This document shows, in pieces, positions 18,635 through 28,921 of a stretch of DNA of 64,000 nt. The position numbers and the translations under genes were made by a program. Below the pieces are notes generated by a model. That model was given only the letters and a program-made list of their open reading frames with translations, had not been told where the DNA came from and searched no databases. Source of the stretch: Chitinophagales bacterium (lineage in GTDB: Bacteria; Bacteroidota; Bacteroidia; Chitinophagales; Chitinophagaceae); NCBI GenBank assembly GCA_021323755.1, contig JAJPKJ010000065.1, positions 62,001 to 126,000 on the forward strand, read 5' to 3'. How positions within the stretch are numbered: the stretch's first letter is position 1; the number at the start of each line of letters is the position of its first letter.

Positions 18635-18642
18635 AAAAAATT

Positions 18643-18685
18643 TACGATTTTAGATTTATGATGTACGATTTTTTAAATCGAACAA
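18643..18685. repeat. short direct repeat between hlyD-like and MFS genes
   Basis: TACGATTTT occurs at 18643-18651 and 18664-18672, 21 bases apart, followed by TAAATCGAACA. The whole gap is built from these words. It could be a spacer or a weak operator; the words resemble the element upstream of the two secreted paralogs (TTCGATTTTG). Confidence 0.35.
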
Positions 18686-18712
18686 GCATTTATTAATTGT
18701 CAATTGCTTAAT

Positions 18713-19756
18713 TTATTTCGTGTGTACAACCACACTGACACTCATTCCGGGACGAAGTGTATTCATAACCGATGAATCCGCCTGGAGCGTGATTTTTACC
18801 GGAATACGCTGAACCACTTTTACAAAATTTCCTGTCGCATTATCTGGCGGCAATAATGAGAACTTTGCCCCCGTTGCTCCTGAAAAGGATTGTATTTGCC
18901 CGGAAATTGTTTTTCCTGAAAATGCATCCACATCAATGTCTACTTTATCTCCAATTTTCAAACTTCCCATTTGCGTTTCTTTAAAATTTGCCGTTACGTA
19001 AACATTATTATCATGCACAATTGCAAAAAGAGTTTGTCCACCTTGAACCAATTGTCCGATTTGGATGTTGCGTTTTGAAATGATCCCATTGACCGGTGCA
19101 ATTATAACGGTGTAGGATAGCTGTAATCTTGCATAATCAATATCGGATTGACGAGTGGCCAGATTTGATGCAGTAGCGCCGACCTGTGTTTGATTTGTGC
19201 TTACTCTTTTTGTTTGAACCGGAACCTGGCTTTGGGCAATCACTAATTGGGCTTCTGCTGCGTCCTTCGCGGCTTTTGCATCATCAAATTGTGCTTTGGT
19301 TATGGCATGATCATTATACAAATTCTGGTAGCGATTAAAGTCTTCAGTCGTTTTCCAAACCTGGACTTTCGCTGCTTCTACATTTGCTTCTGCAGTGGTA
19401 ATGCCGGTTTTAGCCTCTGATACATTTGACTGTGATACACTCACCGATTGTTTTGCAGAACTTAATGCAGACATGGCCTGCTGTAATCTTATCTTATAAT
19501 CCCTGTCATCAAGTACCACCAGGGTATCCCCTGCTTTTACATATTGATTATCCTGAAAACGTATTTCATTTACATATCCGCTGACGCGTGCAACGACCGG
19601 GCTGATGTCTGCATCTATTTGTGCATCATCGGTTGTCTCATGGTTTTGATAATAGAGATATTCTTTGATGGTAAATATCAAAGCGCCCACCAAGACCAAT
19701 CCGAGAATTATCGGGAAAATGATTTTTCTTTTCTTTTTAGGTTGATTGTCGTTCAT
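18713..19756 (-). CDS. HlyD/EmrA-family periplasmic adaptor
   Basis: A 347-residue membrane fusion protein: short cytoplasmic N-terminus rich in Lys, one membrane helix (about 9-29), lipoyl-like half motifs (DADISPVVARVSGYVNEI and APVNGIISKRNIQIGQLV), a long coiled-coil hairpin (about 85-195) and a beta-barrel domain. It bridges the inner-membrane pump and TolC across the periplasm. EmrA-like rather than RND-like, because it is membrane-anchored and paired with a DHA2 pump. 46 bases downstream of tolC. Confidence 0.92.
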   Translation of the reverse strand: MNDNQPKKKRKIIFPIILGLVLVGALIFTIKEYLYYQNHETTDDAQIDADISPVVARVSGYVNEIRFQDNQYVKAGDTLVVLDDRDYKIRLQQAMSALSSAKQSVSVSQSNVSEAKTGITTAEANVEAAKVQVWKTTEDFNRYQNLYNDHAITKAQFDDAKAAKDAAEAQLVIAQSQVPVQTKRVSTNQTQVGATASNLATRQSDIDYARLQLSYTVIIAPVNGIISKRNIQIGQLVQGGQTLFAIVHDNNVYVTANFKETQMGSLKIGDKVDIDVDAFSGKTISGQIQSFSGATGAKFSLLPPDNATGNFVKVVQRIPVKITLQADSSVMNTLRPGMSVSVVVHTK

Positions 19757-19802
19757 AATTGATTCTTTAATTCGTTTTATAAATAAGTAGTTTAGTTTAT
19801 GA

Positions 19803-21125
19803 TTACGGTTGTATATGACCGATAGATTTTAATAATGCGTAATACGCAATTGTTGCATCTGATTTTGCCAATTCAAGATTGATGCGCGATTGGTATAATA
19901 AGGTTTGCGCATCAATTCTGTCCGTTGTTGTTGCGAGGTTATTATGAAACTTCGATTCCATTTCGCGTTCATTTTCTGCCGCCTGCGTCACAGCATCTTG
20001 CAATACTTTTATTTTTTCAAGAGCTAAACCATATTCCTGGTAGCTTTGATTCACTTGCGTTTTCACCTGGTCAACCTGAATGTCTTTAGTAATTTCCACT
20101 TGTCTTTTTTGAATATTTGCTTCGTTAAGTTTATTCTTGTTTTTATATAAAGTAGAAATATCCCAGCTCGCATTGATCCCGATTACAAAAGGGGCAAGAA
20201 ATCCACCGCTGCTGGGTATTATGGATTTTGTGAGATTGAAATAATACAAATTGCCGCCGACGCCAACCGTAGGTAATTTTTCGTCATGGATCTTCTTAAC
20301 ATTGATATCGGCAATTTCAGATTGATAAATTATCGAGCCAAATTCTTTCCTGTCTCTTAATGCTTGCTGCAAATACTGATCTAAAGGATTATTCATATCT
20401 AGCTTATAACTTACTTCCTGAACCTGCAACACCGTGCTGTCGGGCAATCCAAGCAACACATTCAAATTATAGTTTGCTATTTTTCTGTTATTTTCCAATT
20501 CAATGGCCACCAGTTGTGTGTTTGATTTTTGTAATTGAAACCGAAGCACATCATTTAATGTTGCCAAACCCTGGTTTTCATATTTGGTAATTTCATCCAG
20601 TTTGTTTTGAATGTCCTGCAGATCCTGTGAAACAATATCCTGGTTTTGTTTTATCTTATAATAGTTGAGATAAGAATTGATCACGGTGTAAACCACTTCA
20701 TCCTTGTCTTTTTCCGCATCGAGCTTGCTCATCTTTATCAATAAGTCCGCAGATTTTTGTGCGTACTTATATTGATTGCCTGCAAAAATTGGTTCATTCA
20801 CGCTAAGCGTTGCCTGGTACAAGGGGTTATCGAAGGGAAGTTTTATTGTTCCCGATTTTGCAGTGTCCCCTGGAATTTTTAATGATTGAGTGAGCATCAA
20901 TGCATGTTCGTATCCAACGCTAACTTTTGCAGATGGCAATGCCGCATCTTTTGTTTGTTCAAACTGCGATAGCGCCTGATCTATCTTGCTTTGGGATAAT
21001 TTTAGCTGTTTGCTGTTTTGTACCCCTAATTGCACGGCCTCATCAAGACTTAATGTTTTTGTTTGTGCAGTCAGTGTAAATACAGTCATCATCAAAAAAG
21101 AAAAAATCCATACTTGCCTTTTCAT
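19803..21125 (-). CDS. TolC-family outer membrane channel
   Basis: 440 residues with a signal peptide (MKRQVWIFSFLMMTVFTLTA) and the two OEP repeats typical of TolC: long coiled-coil helices such as LDEAVQLGVQNSKQLKLSQSKI-type segments and the second-repeat region around 340-430. Forms the trimeric outer-membrane exit duct for the pump. Sits 14 bases downstream of tetR and 46 upstream of the adaptor gene. Confidence 0.92.
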   Translation of the reverse strand: MKRQVWIFSFLMMTVFTLTAQTKTLSLDEAVQLGVQNSKQLKLSQSKIDQALSQFEQTKDAALPSAKVSVGYEHALMLTQSLKIPGDTAKSGTIKLPFDNPLYQATLSVNEPIFAGNQYKYAQKSADLLIKMSKLDAEKDKDEVVYTVINSYLNYYKIKQNQDIVSQDLQDIQNKLDEITKYENQGLATLNDVLRFQLQKSNTQLVAIELENNRKIANYNLNVLLGLPDSTVLQVQEVSYKLDMNNPLDQYLQQALRDRKEFGSIIYQSEIADINVKKIHDEKLPTVGVGGNLYYFNLTKSIIPSSGGFLAPFVIGINASWDISTLYKNKNKLNEANIQKRQVEITKDIQVDQVKTQVNQSYQEYGLALEKIKVLQDAVTQAAENEREMESKFHNNLATTTDRIDAQTLLYQSRINLELAKSDATIAYYALLKSIGHIQP

Positions 21126-21139
21126 GTTCGTTGATTTTA

Positions 21140-21757
21140 TTATTCTTCATTTTTTATATCCAGATGAGCACGCAATAGTTGCTTCAAATGAGATTTTAAC
21201 CTGGGAGTTATTTTTTTTCGGTAGGCTTCGTCATTGTTTTTTTCGATATTAAAAATCGAATTATAAAAATGACGTGCGATCGTAGTTTGAGAAATCGTTC
21301 CCATTACTGTGCCAACAGTTAGTTCAATATCTACTTTTCTAAAGAATTTTTTCTTTTGTCCATCAAGAAGTATCTTTTTGATCTGCTCGAAATTTCTCAG
21401 TTTGATCTTCGTGACAAGCTCTTTAATTTCATCGGAACGACTGTTATTTCCCTGTTGCATAATATTATGCAGGCATAAATTGCTCATGATCTTATCTACA
21501 TAAAAATCAATTACCCGGTCAATTTTTTCCCAGGGCGTCAGCGATTCATCTTTATTCAGCGCTTCCAAAATCGTGTAGTTGGCTCTTTGTTCCAATAATG
21601 CCTCCAGCAATTTTTCTTTCGAGCCAAAATAATAAGAGATCATTGCCAGATTCACATTTGCATGCTGCGCGATGTCTCTTACTGATGTTCCGTCAAATCC
21701 ATTATCTCCAAAAAGCCTCTCGGCCACCAGGAGAATTTCCTCACGTTTATCTGCCAT
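21140..21757 (-). CDS. TetR/AcrR-family transcriptional regulator
   Basis: 205 residues. The N-terminal helix-turn-helix (about 5-52) reads DGTSVRDIAQHANVNLAMISYYFGSKEKLLEAL, classic TetR; the C-terminal part resembles the ligand-binding TetR_C domains of CerR/AcrR relatives. First gene of the efflux operon, so it probably represses itself and the pump until an inducer binds. Two palindromic sites lie 30-56 bases upstream of the ATG. Confidence 0.93.
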   Translation of the reverse strand: MADKREEILLVAERLFGDNGFDGTSVRDIAQHANVNLAMISYYFGSKEKLLEALLEQRANYTILEALNKDESLTPWEKIDRVIDFYVDKIMSNLCLHNIMQQGNNSRSDEIKELVTKIKLRNFEQIKKILLDGQKKKFFRKVDIELTVGTVMGTISQTTIARHFYNSIFNIEKNNDEAYRKKITPRLKSHLKQLLRAHLDIKNEE

Positions 21758-21780
21758 AACATTTTAATTTAAGGGCCAAA

Positions 21781-21813
21781 ATTAAACAAACGTTTGAATT
21801 AAACAAACGTTTA
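21781..21813. promoter_or_regulatory. two-site TetR operator
   Basis: A 15-base direct repeat, ATTAAACAAACGTTT, at 21781-21795 and 21798-21812 (17-base period), each containing the palindrome AAACGTTT; the first is part of CAAACGTTTG. The 17-base spacing places the two palindromes about 1.6 helical turns apart. Located just upstream of tetR, consistent with autoregulation. Confidence 0.75.
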
Positions 21814-21869
21814 ATCAATTTTTTTCAAAAAATTTTCCCCCTTTCATTTTATGCTATGCCGGAATGCCT

Positions 21870-21877
21870 TAACTTTG
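21870..21877 (+). promoter_or_regulatory. candidate -7 box for metH
   Basis: TAACTTTG fits TAnnTTTG; the -33 position has only TTTT. It predicts a 5' leader of about 200 bases before the ATG at 22090. Confidence 0.35.
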
Positions 21878-22089
21878 CGTTCGCAACAGGCAGATTTGTT
21901 TATTGTTCAGCCTGTTGAAAATAAAAACTGAACTAATAAACGAAAACACTTCAGCAAACCCGCACTGCAAGTTTCTCGTTAAATAGTCAGGAAAAATTTT
22001 GGTGATGCCAGCGATATTTATCCATTTAAACATTGTTGAGTCACTCATTTGTACGGCAACAATTCTATTCATCGATAAAAAATAGAAAT

Positions 22090-23112
22090 ATGCAAACAAT
22101 TCAGGATTGTCTTAGAGAACGCATACTGATCATTGACGGAGCCATGGGCACAATGATACAACGCTATAAATTGAGTGAGGCCGATTATCGTGGCGAACGT
22201 TTTAAAAACTGGCCATCCGATGTAAAAGGCAATAATGATCTGTTGAGCATCACGCAGCCCCATATCATTAAAGAGATCCACAAACAATATTTACAGGCAG
22301 GTGCTGACATTATTGAAACAAACACCTTCAATTCGCAGCGGATCTCTTTGGCCGATTATAATATGCAGGAGCTCGCCTATGAACTCAATGTTGCCGCGGC
22401 AAAATGTGCCAAAGAGGCTGTTGATGAATTTTACAATTCACCATTGAACACTCACGATTCACAAAAATTCGTTGCCGGTGCAATCGGCCCGATGAATAAG
22501 ACATTATCGCTTTCCCCCGATGTGAATAATCCCGGATTTCGTTCGGTAACATTTGATGAAGTTGCTGCTGCCTATTACGAACAAATAAAGGGCTTGGTCG
22601 ATGGCGGTGTTGACCTGTTATTGATTGAAACCATTTTCGACACGCTGAATGCAAAAGCGGCAATCTTTGCCATCAAAAAATATTTCCGGGATACAAAGCA
22701 GAAACCTTTGCCGATAATGATCAGCGGAACGATCACAGATGCAAGCGGCCGGACATTGAGCGGGCAGACACTCGAAGCATTTTATACATCGGTGATGCAT
22801 GCCAATCCTTTGAGCATTGGATTGAATTGCGCGCTGGGGGCCGAACAAATGCGGCCGCATATTGAAGAGCTTTCACAAATCGCCTCTTGTTATGTGTCTG
22901 CATATCCGAATGCAGGTTTGCCCAATACGATGGGTGAATATGACGAACAGCCGGCTCAGACCGCCCATTTTATTGAAGATTGGGCACAGGAAGGCTTTGT
23001 AAACATTGTGGGTGGTTGCTGTGGTACAACACCTGATCACATAAAGCATATTGCAGATCAAGTAAGAAATATAAAGCCGAGAGAATTGCCCGTGGTAGAA
23101 GAAGTGTTGTAA
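22090..23112 (+). CDS. metH: methionine synthase, homocysteine-binding subunit (split MetH, N-terminal part)
   Basis: A 340-residue homocysteine S-methyltransferase domain, equal to the first module of E. coli Met[12 protein letters not shown] near the N-terminus and the zinc-binding cysteines [10 protein letters not shown] and [10 protein letters not shown] are present. It accepts the methyl group from cobalamin onto homocysteine. The other modules are in the next gene, 132 bases downstream. ATG 22090 chosen over 22033 because MetH proteins begin just before [10 protein letters not shown]. Not a recent frameshift: both proteins have complete domain boundaries. Confidence 0.93.
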   Translation: MQTIQDCLRERILIIDGAMGTMIQRYKLSEADYRGERFKNWPSDVKGNNDLLSITQPHIIKEIHKQYLQAGADIIETNTFNSQRISLADYNMQELAYELNVAAAKCAKEAVDEFYNSPLNTHDSQKFVAGAIGPMNKTLSLSPDVNNPGFRSVTFDEVAAAYYEQIKGLVDGGVDLLLIETIFDTLNAKAAIFAIKKYFRDTKQKPLPIMISGTITDASGRTLSGQTLEAFYTSVMHANPLSIGLNCALGAEQMRPHIEELSQIASCYVSAYPNAGLPNTMGEYDEQPAQTAHFIEDWAQEGFVNIVGGCCGTTPDHIKHIADQVRNIKPRELPVVEEVL

Positions 23113-23244
23113 CAATTGAGCGGCAGTTTTGCCGGACAAAAATCAAATTGGGTCTTACCGTTGCCAAAGGGTTGAAGAGGATGGTAATTGTTCAAGGAGT
23201 AGGGTGCAAAAAGGCCAAAAAGTCAAATAAAAGCTGATCACATC

Positions 23245-25947
23245 ATGCCGGAAGAAATTATTATAAAACCATTTTTAAGATTGGCAGGACTAGAACCCTT
23301 GGTTGTTCGCCCTGAAACAAATTTTGTGAATGTTGGTGAACGGACCAATGTAACGGGTTCAAAAAAATTCGCCCGGTTAATTCGAGAGAATAAATACGAA
23401 GAAGCATTAAGCGTGGCACGGCAACAAGTGGAAAGTGGTGCGCAGATCCTTGATGTGAACATGGATGATGCATTGCTTGATGGCGAAAAAGCGATGCAAA
23501 CATTTTTGAATCTATTGCAAGCCGAGCCTGATATTGCGAAGATTCCGATAATGATCGACTCCTCTAAATTCTCCATTATCGAGGCGGGGTTAAAATGTGT
23601 GCAGGGGAAATGCATCGTGAACTCCATTTCGATGAAAGAAGGGATTGAAAAATTTATTGAACAGGCGATCATTTGTAAGAGTTACGGAGCAGCAGTTGTC
23701 GTAATGGCTTTTGATGAAAAAGGACAGGCTGACACTTTAGAGCGTCGCGTCACCATTTGTGAAAAAGCATATAAAATATTAACGGAAGAAGTTGGCTATG
23801 ATGGCCAGGATATAATTTTCGACCCCAATATTTTTGCTATTGCAACGGGAATTGAAGAGCATAATAATTATGCAGTCGATTTTATAGAAGCCACTAAAAT
23901 CATCAAACAAAAAATGCCCCTTGCAAAAATCAGCGGTGGGGTGAGTAATATTTCTTTTTCCTTTCGCGGAAATGAAACGGTAAGAGAAGCGATGCACAGT
24001 GTGTTTTTGTATTATGGCATCAAGGCCGGAATGGATATGGGCATCGTAAACGCCGGGCAGTTGGTTGTATATGATGAGATCGAGCCGGAGTTAAGAAAAT
24101 TGTGTGAAGATGTGATCTTAAATAGAAATGCAAACTCGACAGATCAATTGCTTGCATTTTCAGAAACGGTAAAAGCAAAAGGCAAAACAGCAATAAAAGA
24201 TGAAGCATGGAGAAGTGGCCCGGTAGAAGAAAGATTGAAACATGCATTAATAAATGGCATCACCGATTATATCGATGCGGACACTGAAGAAGCAAGACTA
24301 AAATATCCGAAGCCATTGGAAGTGATCGAAGGTCCGTTAATGGCAGGAATGAATGTAGTGGGTGATCTATTTGGGAGTGGGAAAATGTTTTTACCGCAGG
24401 TGGTAAAAAGCGCAAGAGTAATGAAGAAATCTGTTGCTGTTCTCACGCCTTATATCGAAGAAGAAAAAAAGAATAATCCGAAAGCGCAACAAGGCGGTGC
24501 TGCCAAAATTTTAATGGCGACCGTGAAAGGAGATGTTCATGACATCGGAAAAAATATTGTCGGTGTTGTGCTCGGGTGTAATGGTTACGATATTATTGAT
24601 CTGGGTGTAATGGTGCCGACAGATAAGATCCTGGAAACGGCAAAAAAAGAAAAAGTTGATATCATTGGACTCAGCGGATTAATTACTCCCTCTCTTGATG
24701 AAATGGTGCATGTAGCAAGGGAAATGAAACGACAACATTTTGAAGTGCCGTTACTGATCGGCGGCGCAACTACATCCCGCATGCACACTGCGGTTAAGAT
24801 CGCGCCTGAATATGATCTTGGTGTAGTGCATGTTTTAGATGCATCGAGGAGTGTGACAGTTGCAGGTTCTCTATTAAGCAAAGAACAAAAACCTGGCTTT
24901 TTAAAAACGATCAGCAATGAGTATGCGAAGTTGAAAGAAGATTTTGGCAATAAGAAAACAGCAAAACAATATTTAAGTTTTGCACAGGCTCAGCAGAATA
25001 AAACAAAAATTGACTGGGGTCATTTTGTTCCTGTTACCCCTACGTTTACGGGTACAAAAGCATTTGATGATTATTCGCTTGCGGATATTGCCCGTTATAT
25101 TGACTGGCAACCCTTCTTTATTGCCTGGGAAATGCATGGAAAATTTCCACAAATATTGAGTGATGAAAAAATTGGCAAGGAAGCGACAAAATTATTTGCT
25201 GATGCAAATGCTTTATTGAAACAGGTCATTCATGAAAAATGGCTTACTGCAAAAGGGGTGATCGGTTTTTGGGAAGCTGCCTCTGATGGGAAAGACACGG
25301 TCAATGTCAGAAGTGAAGCAGGAAATGTGAGTTTAGAATTTTTGAGGCAACAAATAAAAAAAGCGTCAAACCAGTCAAATACTTCCCTGGCAGATTTTAT
25401 AAGACCGGCTAACCTGCCCCCCCTCACCTACCAGGATCATATTGGCGCATTTGCCGTTACTATCCATGGTATTGAAGAGCATGTAAAACGGTTTGAAAAA
25501 AATCATGATGATTATAATAAAATAATTTTGCAGGCGCTTGCAGACCGTTTGGCAGAGGCATTTGCCGAGTTGCTCCATGAAAAAACGAGAAAGGAGTTCT
25601 GGGGTTATATGAAAGATGAAGATCTTTCCAATGAGGAATTAATAAAAGAGGAATATTCAGGTATTCGTCCGGCGCCTGGTTATCCGGCGTGTCCGGATCA
25701 TACAGAGAAATACAAGCTTTTTAATTTATTGAATGCAGAAAAAAATACCGGAATTATTTTAACCGAATCACTCGCTATGTTTCCCGCATCCTCGGTTTGC
25801 GGATGGTATTTTGCAAACCGGGAAAGTAAATATTTTGGCGTAGGTAAAATTGAGAAAGACCAGGTAGTGGATTATGCGAAAAGAAAAAATATGCCGGTTG
25901 AAGAAATTGAAAGATGGCTAAGTCCAATTTTGGAATATGATGTTTAG
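23245..25947 (+). CDS. metH: methionine synthase, folate/cobalamin/activation subunit (split MetH, C-terminal part)
   Basis: A 900-residue protein with the other MetH modules: pterin-binding domain (about 20-290, [19 protein letters not shown]), helical cap (about 315-410), cobalamin-binding domain with [10 protein letters not shown] (His432 as lower ligand) and [13 protein letters not shown], then the SAM-dependent reactivation domain (about 570-900) with [15 protein letters not shown]. It carries methyl from 5-methyl-THF to the cofactor. Together with the upstream gene it makes a complete B12-dependent methionine synthase. Cytoplasmic. Confidence 0.95.
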   Translation: MPEEIIIKPFLRLAGLEPLVVRPETNFVNVGERTNVTGSKKFARLIRENKYEEALSVARQQVESGAQILDVNMDDALLDGEKAMQTFLNLLQAEPDIAKIPIMIDSSKFSIIEAGLKCVQGKCIVNSISMKEGIEKFIEQAIICKSYGAAVVVMAFDEKGQADTLERRVTICEKAYKILTEEVGYDGQDIIFDPNIFAIATGIEEHNNYAVDFIEATKIIKQKMPLAKISGGVSNISFSFRGNETVREAMHSVFLYYGIKAGMDMGIVNAGQLVVYDEIEPELRKLCEDVILNRNANSTDQLLAFSETVKAKGKTAIKDEAWRSGPVEERLKHALINGITDYIDADTEEARLKYPKPLEVIEGPLMAGMNVVGDLFGSGKMFLPQVVKSARVMKKSVAVLTPYIEEEKKNNPKAQQGGAAKILMATVKGDVHDIGKNIVGVVLGCNGYDIIDLGVMVPTDKILETAKKEKVDIIGLSGLITPSLDEMVHVAREMKRQHFEVPLLIGGATTSRMHTAVKIAPEYDLGVVHVLDASRSVTVAGSLLSKEQKPGFLKTISNEYAKLKEDFGNKKTAKQYLSFAQAQQNKTKIDWGHFVPVTPTFTGTKAFDDYSLADIARYIDWQPFFIAWEMHGKFPQILSDEKIGKEATKLFADANALLKQVIHEKWLTAKGVIGFWEAASDGKDTVNVRSEAGNVSLEFLRQQIKKASNQSNTSLADFIRPANLPPLTYQDHIGAFAVTIHGIEEHVKRFEKNHDDYNKIILQALADRLAEAFAELLHEKTRKEFWGYMKDEDLSNEELIKEEYSGIRPAPGYPACPDHTEKYKLFNLLNAEKNTGIILTESLAMFPASSVCGWYFANRESKYFGVGKIEKDQVVDYAKRKNMPVEEIERWLSPILEYDV

Positions 25948-26182
25948 ATAATTTGCCAATTTGAAAATTCAATAATGGCACCGGTATGCAACGCAACGAT
26001 GACGCTAAGAAAAACAGCAGACGGAGCAAGAGCCGGTTAATATATAACTGATCATTATTTGTGAATCATCAAGAAGAAATAAATCCGGCATTCCAAATCA
26101 CACTATCAATTAACAAGCTGCTTGCAAATTATTTTTTAACTTGCGCAATTGTTGTTGATTCGCTTATGAAATAATTGAAATC

Positions 26183-26998
26183 ATGAAAAAAAGAAAGATT
26201 AATGTTGTTGTTTTGGTATTTTTTCTTGTTGCCATCCCATCAATAATTTTTGCTCAGCAAAAAGAAACAAAGAGAAAACACGAAATATATTTTTCATGGG
26301 GATATAACGAAGAGTGGTACACACACAGCACTATTCATATTTCCCAACCTTCCCTGGGTAATAATTATTCATTGAACAAAGTCACGGCAGGCGATCATCC
26401 GGGTTGGGATGAGGGTATTTTTAACAGAGGCATTACCGTGCCGCAATTCAATGTTCGCCTTGGTTATGTTATTAATGAAGAAAAGGGATGGATATTTGAA
26501 TTGAATTATGACCATCCGAAATTCATTGTCAATCCTCAAAATGTACATTTAACCGGAAAGCTGAATAACCGACAGGTTGATACTACCATTTTGTTCACGC
26601 AGCCAAATGGATTTCATTATTATTTAAATAATGGTGCAAACTTTTTTCTTTTTGACATAGTGAAAAGACTACGCCTTTATAGAACGCACGATCAAAAATT
26701 TAAACTGGACTTTCTTGGAAAATTTGGTGTCGGTTTTACTGTTCCCCATGTAGATAATCAGTTATTTGATAGTACAAACAATCCGCATTTTCAAATTGGT
26801 GGATGGAACACGGGAGTGGAAGCAGCGATAAGGACCACATTTTTCAAATATCTTTACCTCGAATATGGAAACAAACTCGATTATGCCCGTTATTCGGGTT
26901 TGAAGATCTTCAAAGGAACAGCGCACCAGTCTTTTGGAACTTATGAAATGATGTTGACTTTGGGTTTGGTCTTTCCTGCAGGAAAAAAAATCAATTGA
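26183..26998 (+). CDS. secreted/outer-membrane beta-barrel-like hypothetical protein
   Basis: 271 residues with a signal peptide (hydrophobic segment 9-24, cleavage after IIFAQ). The mature part alternates short strands with aromatic ends (EIYFSWGYNEEWY, FNVRLGYVINEEKGWIFELNY, KYLYLEYGNKLDYARY) and ends in YEMMLTLGLVFPAGKKIN, as expected for a small outer-membrane beta-barrel. I do not recognise a named family. Monocistronic. Confidence 0.72.
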   Translation: MKKRKINVVVLVFFLVAIPSIIFAQQKETKRKHEIYFSWGYNEEWYTHSTIHISQPSLGNNYSLNKVTAGDHPGWDEGIFNRGITVPQFNVRLGYVINEEKGWIFELNYDHPKFIVNPQNVHLTGKLNNRQVDTTILFTQPNGFHYYLNNGANFFLFDIVKRLRLYRTHDQKFKLDFLGKFGVGFTVPHVDNQLFDSTNNPHFQIGGWNTGVEAAIRTTFFKYLYLEYGNKLDYARYSGLKIFKGTAHQSFGTYEMMLTLGLVFPAGKKIN

Positions 26999-27068
26999 TG
27001 ATAGATAAATAATAAAAAGTTCATCATTCTCAAAATATCAGATCCTCAATAGTGTAAATTCCTTATTC

Positions 27069-27785
27069 TCATTCCCAAAAATATTTTTTGATCTTCACTT
27101 TATAATTTGCTCTGATGAATGTGTGAATATGGTGCATGGCTTCGTCAATACTGTCGGTGACCAATACCAGCGACATATCATCCTTTGAAATGGTTCCTTC
27201 ATTTGCCATAAATTCTATATCCTTCATCAATGGTTCAAAAAAATCTTTCCCAAATAAGACAATTGGAAACTGTGTAATGCTTTTTGTTTGCACCAATGTT
27301 AATGTTCCATAAAATTCGTCCATCGTTCCAAAGCCTCCGGGCATTACTATAAAAGCATAGGAATATTTCAGCAACATTGCTTTTCGGATAAAAAAATAAT
27401 CGAAGGTTATCCATTTTTGCATGTAAGGGTTTGGTTTTTGTTCGAATGGCAGTTTGATATTGCATCCAACCGATCTTCCTCCATTTTCAAAAGCCCCGCG
27501 ATTGGCTGCTTCCATTATTCCCGGACCGCCGCCGGTCATGGTTGTGAAACCAATTGCCGCAATGCGTTTGCCAAATTCTCTTGCAGCCTGATAATACTTA
27601 TTATCTTCTTTAAATCGCGCCGAACCAAAAACAGTAATGCTAGGTCCAACAAAATGTAATGTTCTTATCCCTCTAAATAACTGCGCAAAAACTTTGAATA
27701 CAAACATTAATTCGTAGGATCGGCTTTGCGGACCTTCTAAATAAACGGCTTCCTTTGATGGAATAATTCTTTCGGAACTATGCAT
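27069..27785 (-). CDS. LOG-family protein (nucleotide 5'-monophosphate phosphoribohydrolase type)
   Basis: A 238-residue Rossmann-like protein of the LONELY GUY family (TIGR00730). VFGSARFKEDNKYY, MTGGGPGIMEAANRGAFENGG and the signature PGGFGTMDEFY are all present. Relatives cleave cytokinin riboside monophosphates or other nucleoside monophosphates to base and ribose 5-phosphate; the bacterial role is mostly housekeeping. Cytoplasmic. Divergent from xth over a 62-base gap. Confidence 0.9.
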   Translation of the reverse strand: MHSSERIIPSKEAVYLEGPQSRSYELMFVFKVFAQLFRGIRTLHFVGPSITVFGSARFKEDNKYYQAAREFGKRIAAIGFTTMTGGGPGIMEAANRGAFENGGRSVGCNIKLPFEQKPNPYMQKWITFDYFFIRKAMLLKYSYAFIVMPGGFGTMDEFYGTLTLVQTKSITQFPIVLFGKDFFEPLMKDIEFMANEGTISKDDMSLVLVTDSIDEAMHHIHTFIRANYKVKIKKYFWE

Positions 27786-27847
27786 AATAATTGAAATGAT
27801 TATTTACAAATAGTAAATTGCGTGGCTAATTTAATTCAAACATCGTT

Positions 27848-28624
27848 ATGTCTTCACTTCGAATCATTAGTTATAATGTTAACGGCATAAGAGCTGCGAT
27901 GAAAAAGGGCTTTATTGAATGGTTAAAAACAAGTCCGGCAGATATTATCTGCATTCAGGAAACAAAGGCGTTAAAAGATAATGTAGATCATAAACAATTC
28001 ACGGAGCTTGGTTTTCATGATTATTGGTTCAGCGCTCAAAAGAAAGGATATAGCGGCGTTGCTGTTTTCACAAAAATACAACCCGATCATGTAGAATATG
28101 GAACAGGTCATAAAGTGAGTGATGATGAGGGAAGGGTCATTCAATTGGATTTTGGAGATATTCGGCTGATCAATGCCTATTTCCCTTCGGGAACTTCCGG
28201 TGATGAGCGACAGCAATTCAAGTATAAATGGCTAGATGAACTTTTTTTGTATTTGGATAAGTTACAAAAAAAATATCCCAAAATAATTTTGTGTGGCGAT
28301 TATAATATTGCACATAAAGAAATTGATATTCATGATCCGAAAGGAAATAAAAATTCATCTGGTTTTTTACCGGAAGAAAGGGTATGGATGGATAAATTTT
28401 TCGAAAAGGGCTGGATCGATGCATTTCGTGAAATACACGCCGAGCCTCATCGTTACAGTTGGTGGAGTCAACGATTTCCTTCTGTACGATTGCAAAATAA
28501 AGGCTGGCGCATCGACTATATTAATGTGACTGAAAATTTAAAAAAAAATATCGTTGATGCAGAAATCTATCCTTCAATAAAGCACAGTGATCATTGTCCC
28601 GTATATCTTGAAATAAAAAGTTAA
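27848..28624 (+). CDS. xth: exodeoxyribonuclease III (AP endonuclease)
   Basis: 258 residues, the usual length. Repairs abasic sites and trims 3' ends. Conserved motifs in order: NVNGIRAAMKKG, IQETKA (metal-binding Glu), GDYNIAHKEIDIHDPKGN, and the C-terminal SDHCPV with catalytic Asp-His. Cytoplasmic. Starts with an ATG 62 bases from the divergent LOG gene. Confidence 0.96.
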   Translation: MSSLRIISYNVNGIRAAMKKGFIEWLKTSPADIICIQETKALKDNVDHKQFTELGFHDYWFSAQKKGYSGVAVFTKIQPDHVEYGTGHKVSDDEGRVIQLDFGDIRLINAYFPSGTSGDERQQFKYKWLDELFLYLDKLQKKYPKIILCGDYNIAHKEIDIHDPKGNKNSSGFLPEERVWMDKFFEKGWIDAFREIHAEPHRYSWWSQRFPSVRLQNKGWRIDYINVTENLKKNIVDAEIYPSIKHSDHCPVYLEIKS

Positions 28625-28921
28625 GAGATCGTTGTGCAGTACTTGTGGAAAAGAATTTAAAATAAAAAACGGTATCAAAAATAGTTGTACATTCCTCAAA
28701 CCTTCCACTGGCAAGCATTTCAGGCATTGCATGTTGAAATCCACGTCAGTAAAGGATTTCAGCTTATCCGTTAATTTTTTTAAAAAATAAAAAAAATCTT
28801 GAATTTTCTGCAACGCTTACCCCATGCGGTTTATAGCAGTTTTACAAAACCATAAAAAAATTTTGCGGGATGCAAAAAGCGGCTATATTTGTTCTCGCTA
28901 AATTTTAAAACAAATTACACT
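28625..28921. other. 297-base gap before the HU gene
   Basis: Holds the HU promoter (28862-28891). Otherwise low-complexity AT-rich sequence; I see no gene or RNA structure in 28625-28860. Confidence 0.55.
28862..28891 (+). promoter_or_regulatory. Bacteroidota promoter of the HU gene
   Basis: TTTG (28862-28865), 18-base spacer, TATATTTG (28884-28891): a full match to TTTG-N17-23-TAnnTTTG. Transcription would start near 28898, giving a 24-base leader. Confidence 0.85.

Larger units (their letters stand above)
21758..22089. other. 332-base divergent region: efflux operator and metH leader
   Basis: Contains the TetR operator (21781-21813), a -7-like TAACTTTG at 21870-21877 facing metH, and a leader of about 200 bases with an 8-bp hairpin (CAACAGGC 21884-21891 / GCCTGTTG 21910-21917). 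I see no recognisable cobalamin or SAM riboswitch core. No gene in it. Confidence 0.6.

Noticed and set aside
21870-22089. Cobalamin riboswitch before metH
   Set aside because: I could not find the B12-box core or the expected long conserved junctions; only a generic hairpin is visible.
22618-23167. Several minus-strand frames inside metH
   Set aside because: They overlap strongly conserved coding sequence on the plus strand and lack recognisable domains.
23113-23244. metH frameshift or pseudogene between the two halves
   Set aside because: The gap is 132 bases, both proteins start and stop at domain borders, and all catalytic motifs are intact, so it is a split gene, not a broken one.
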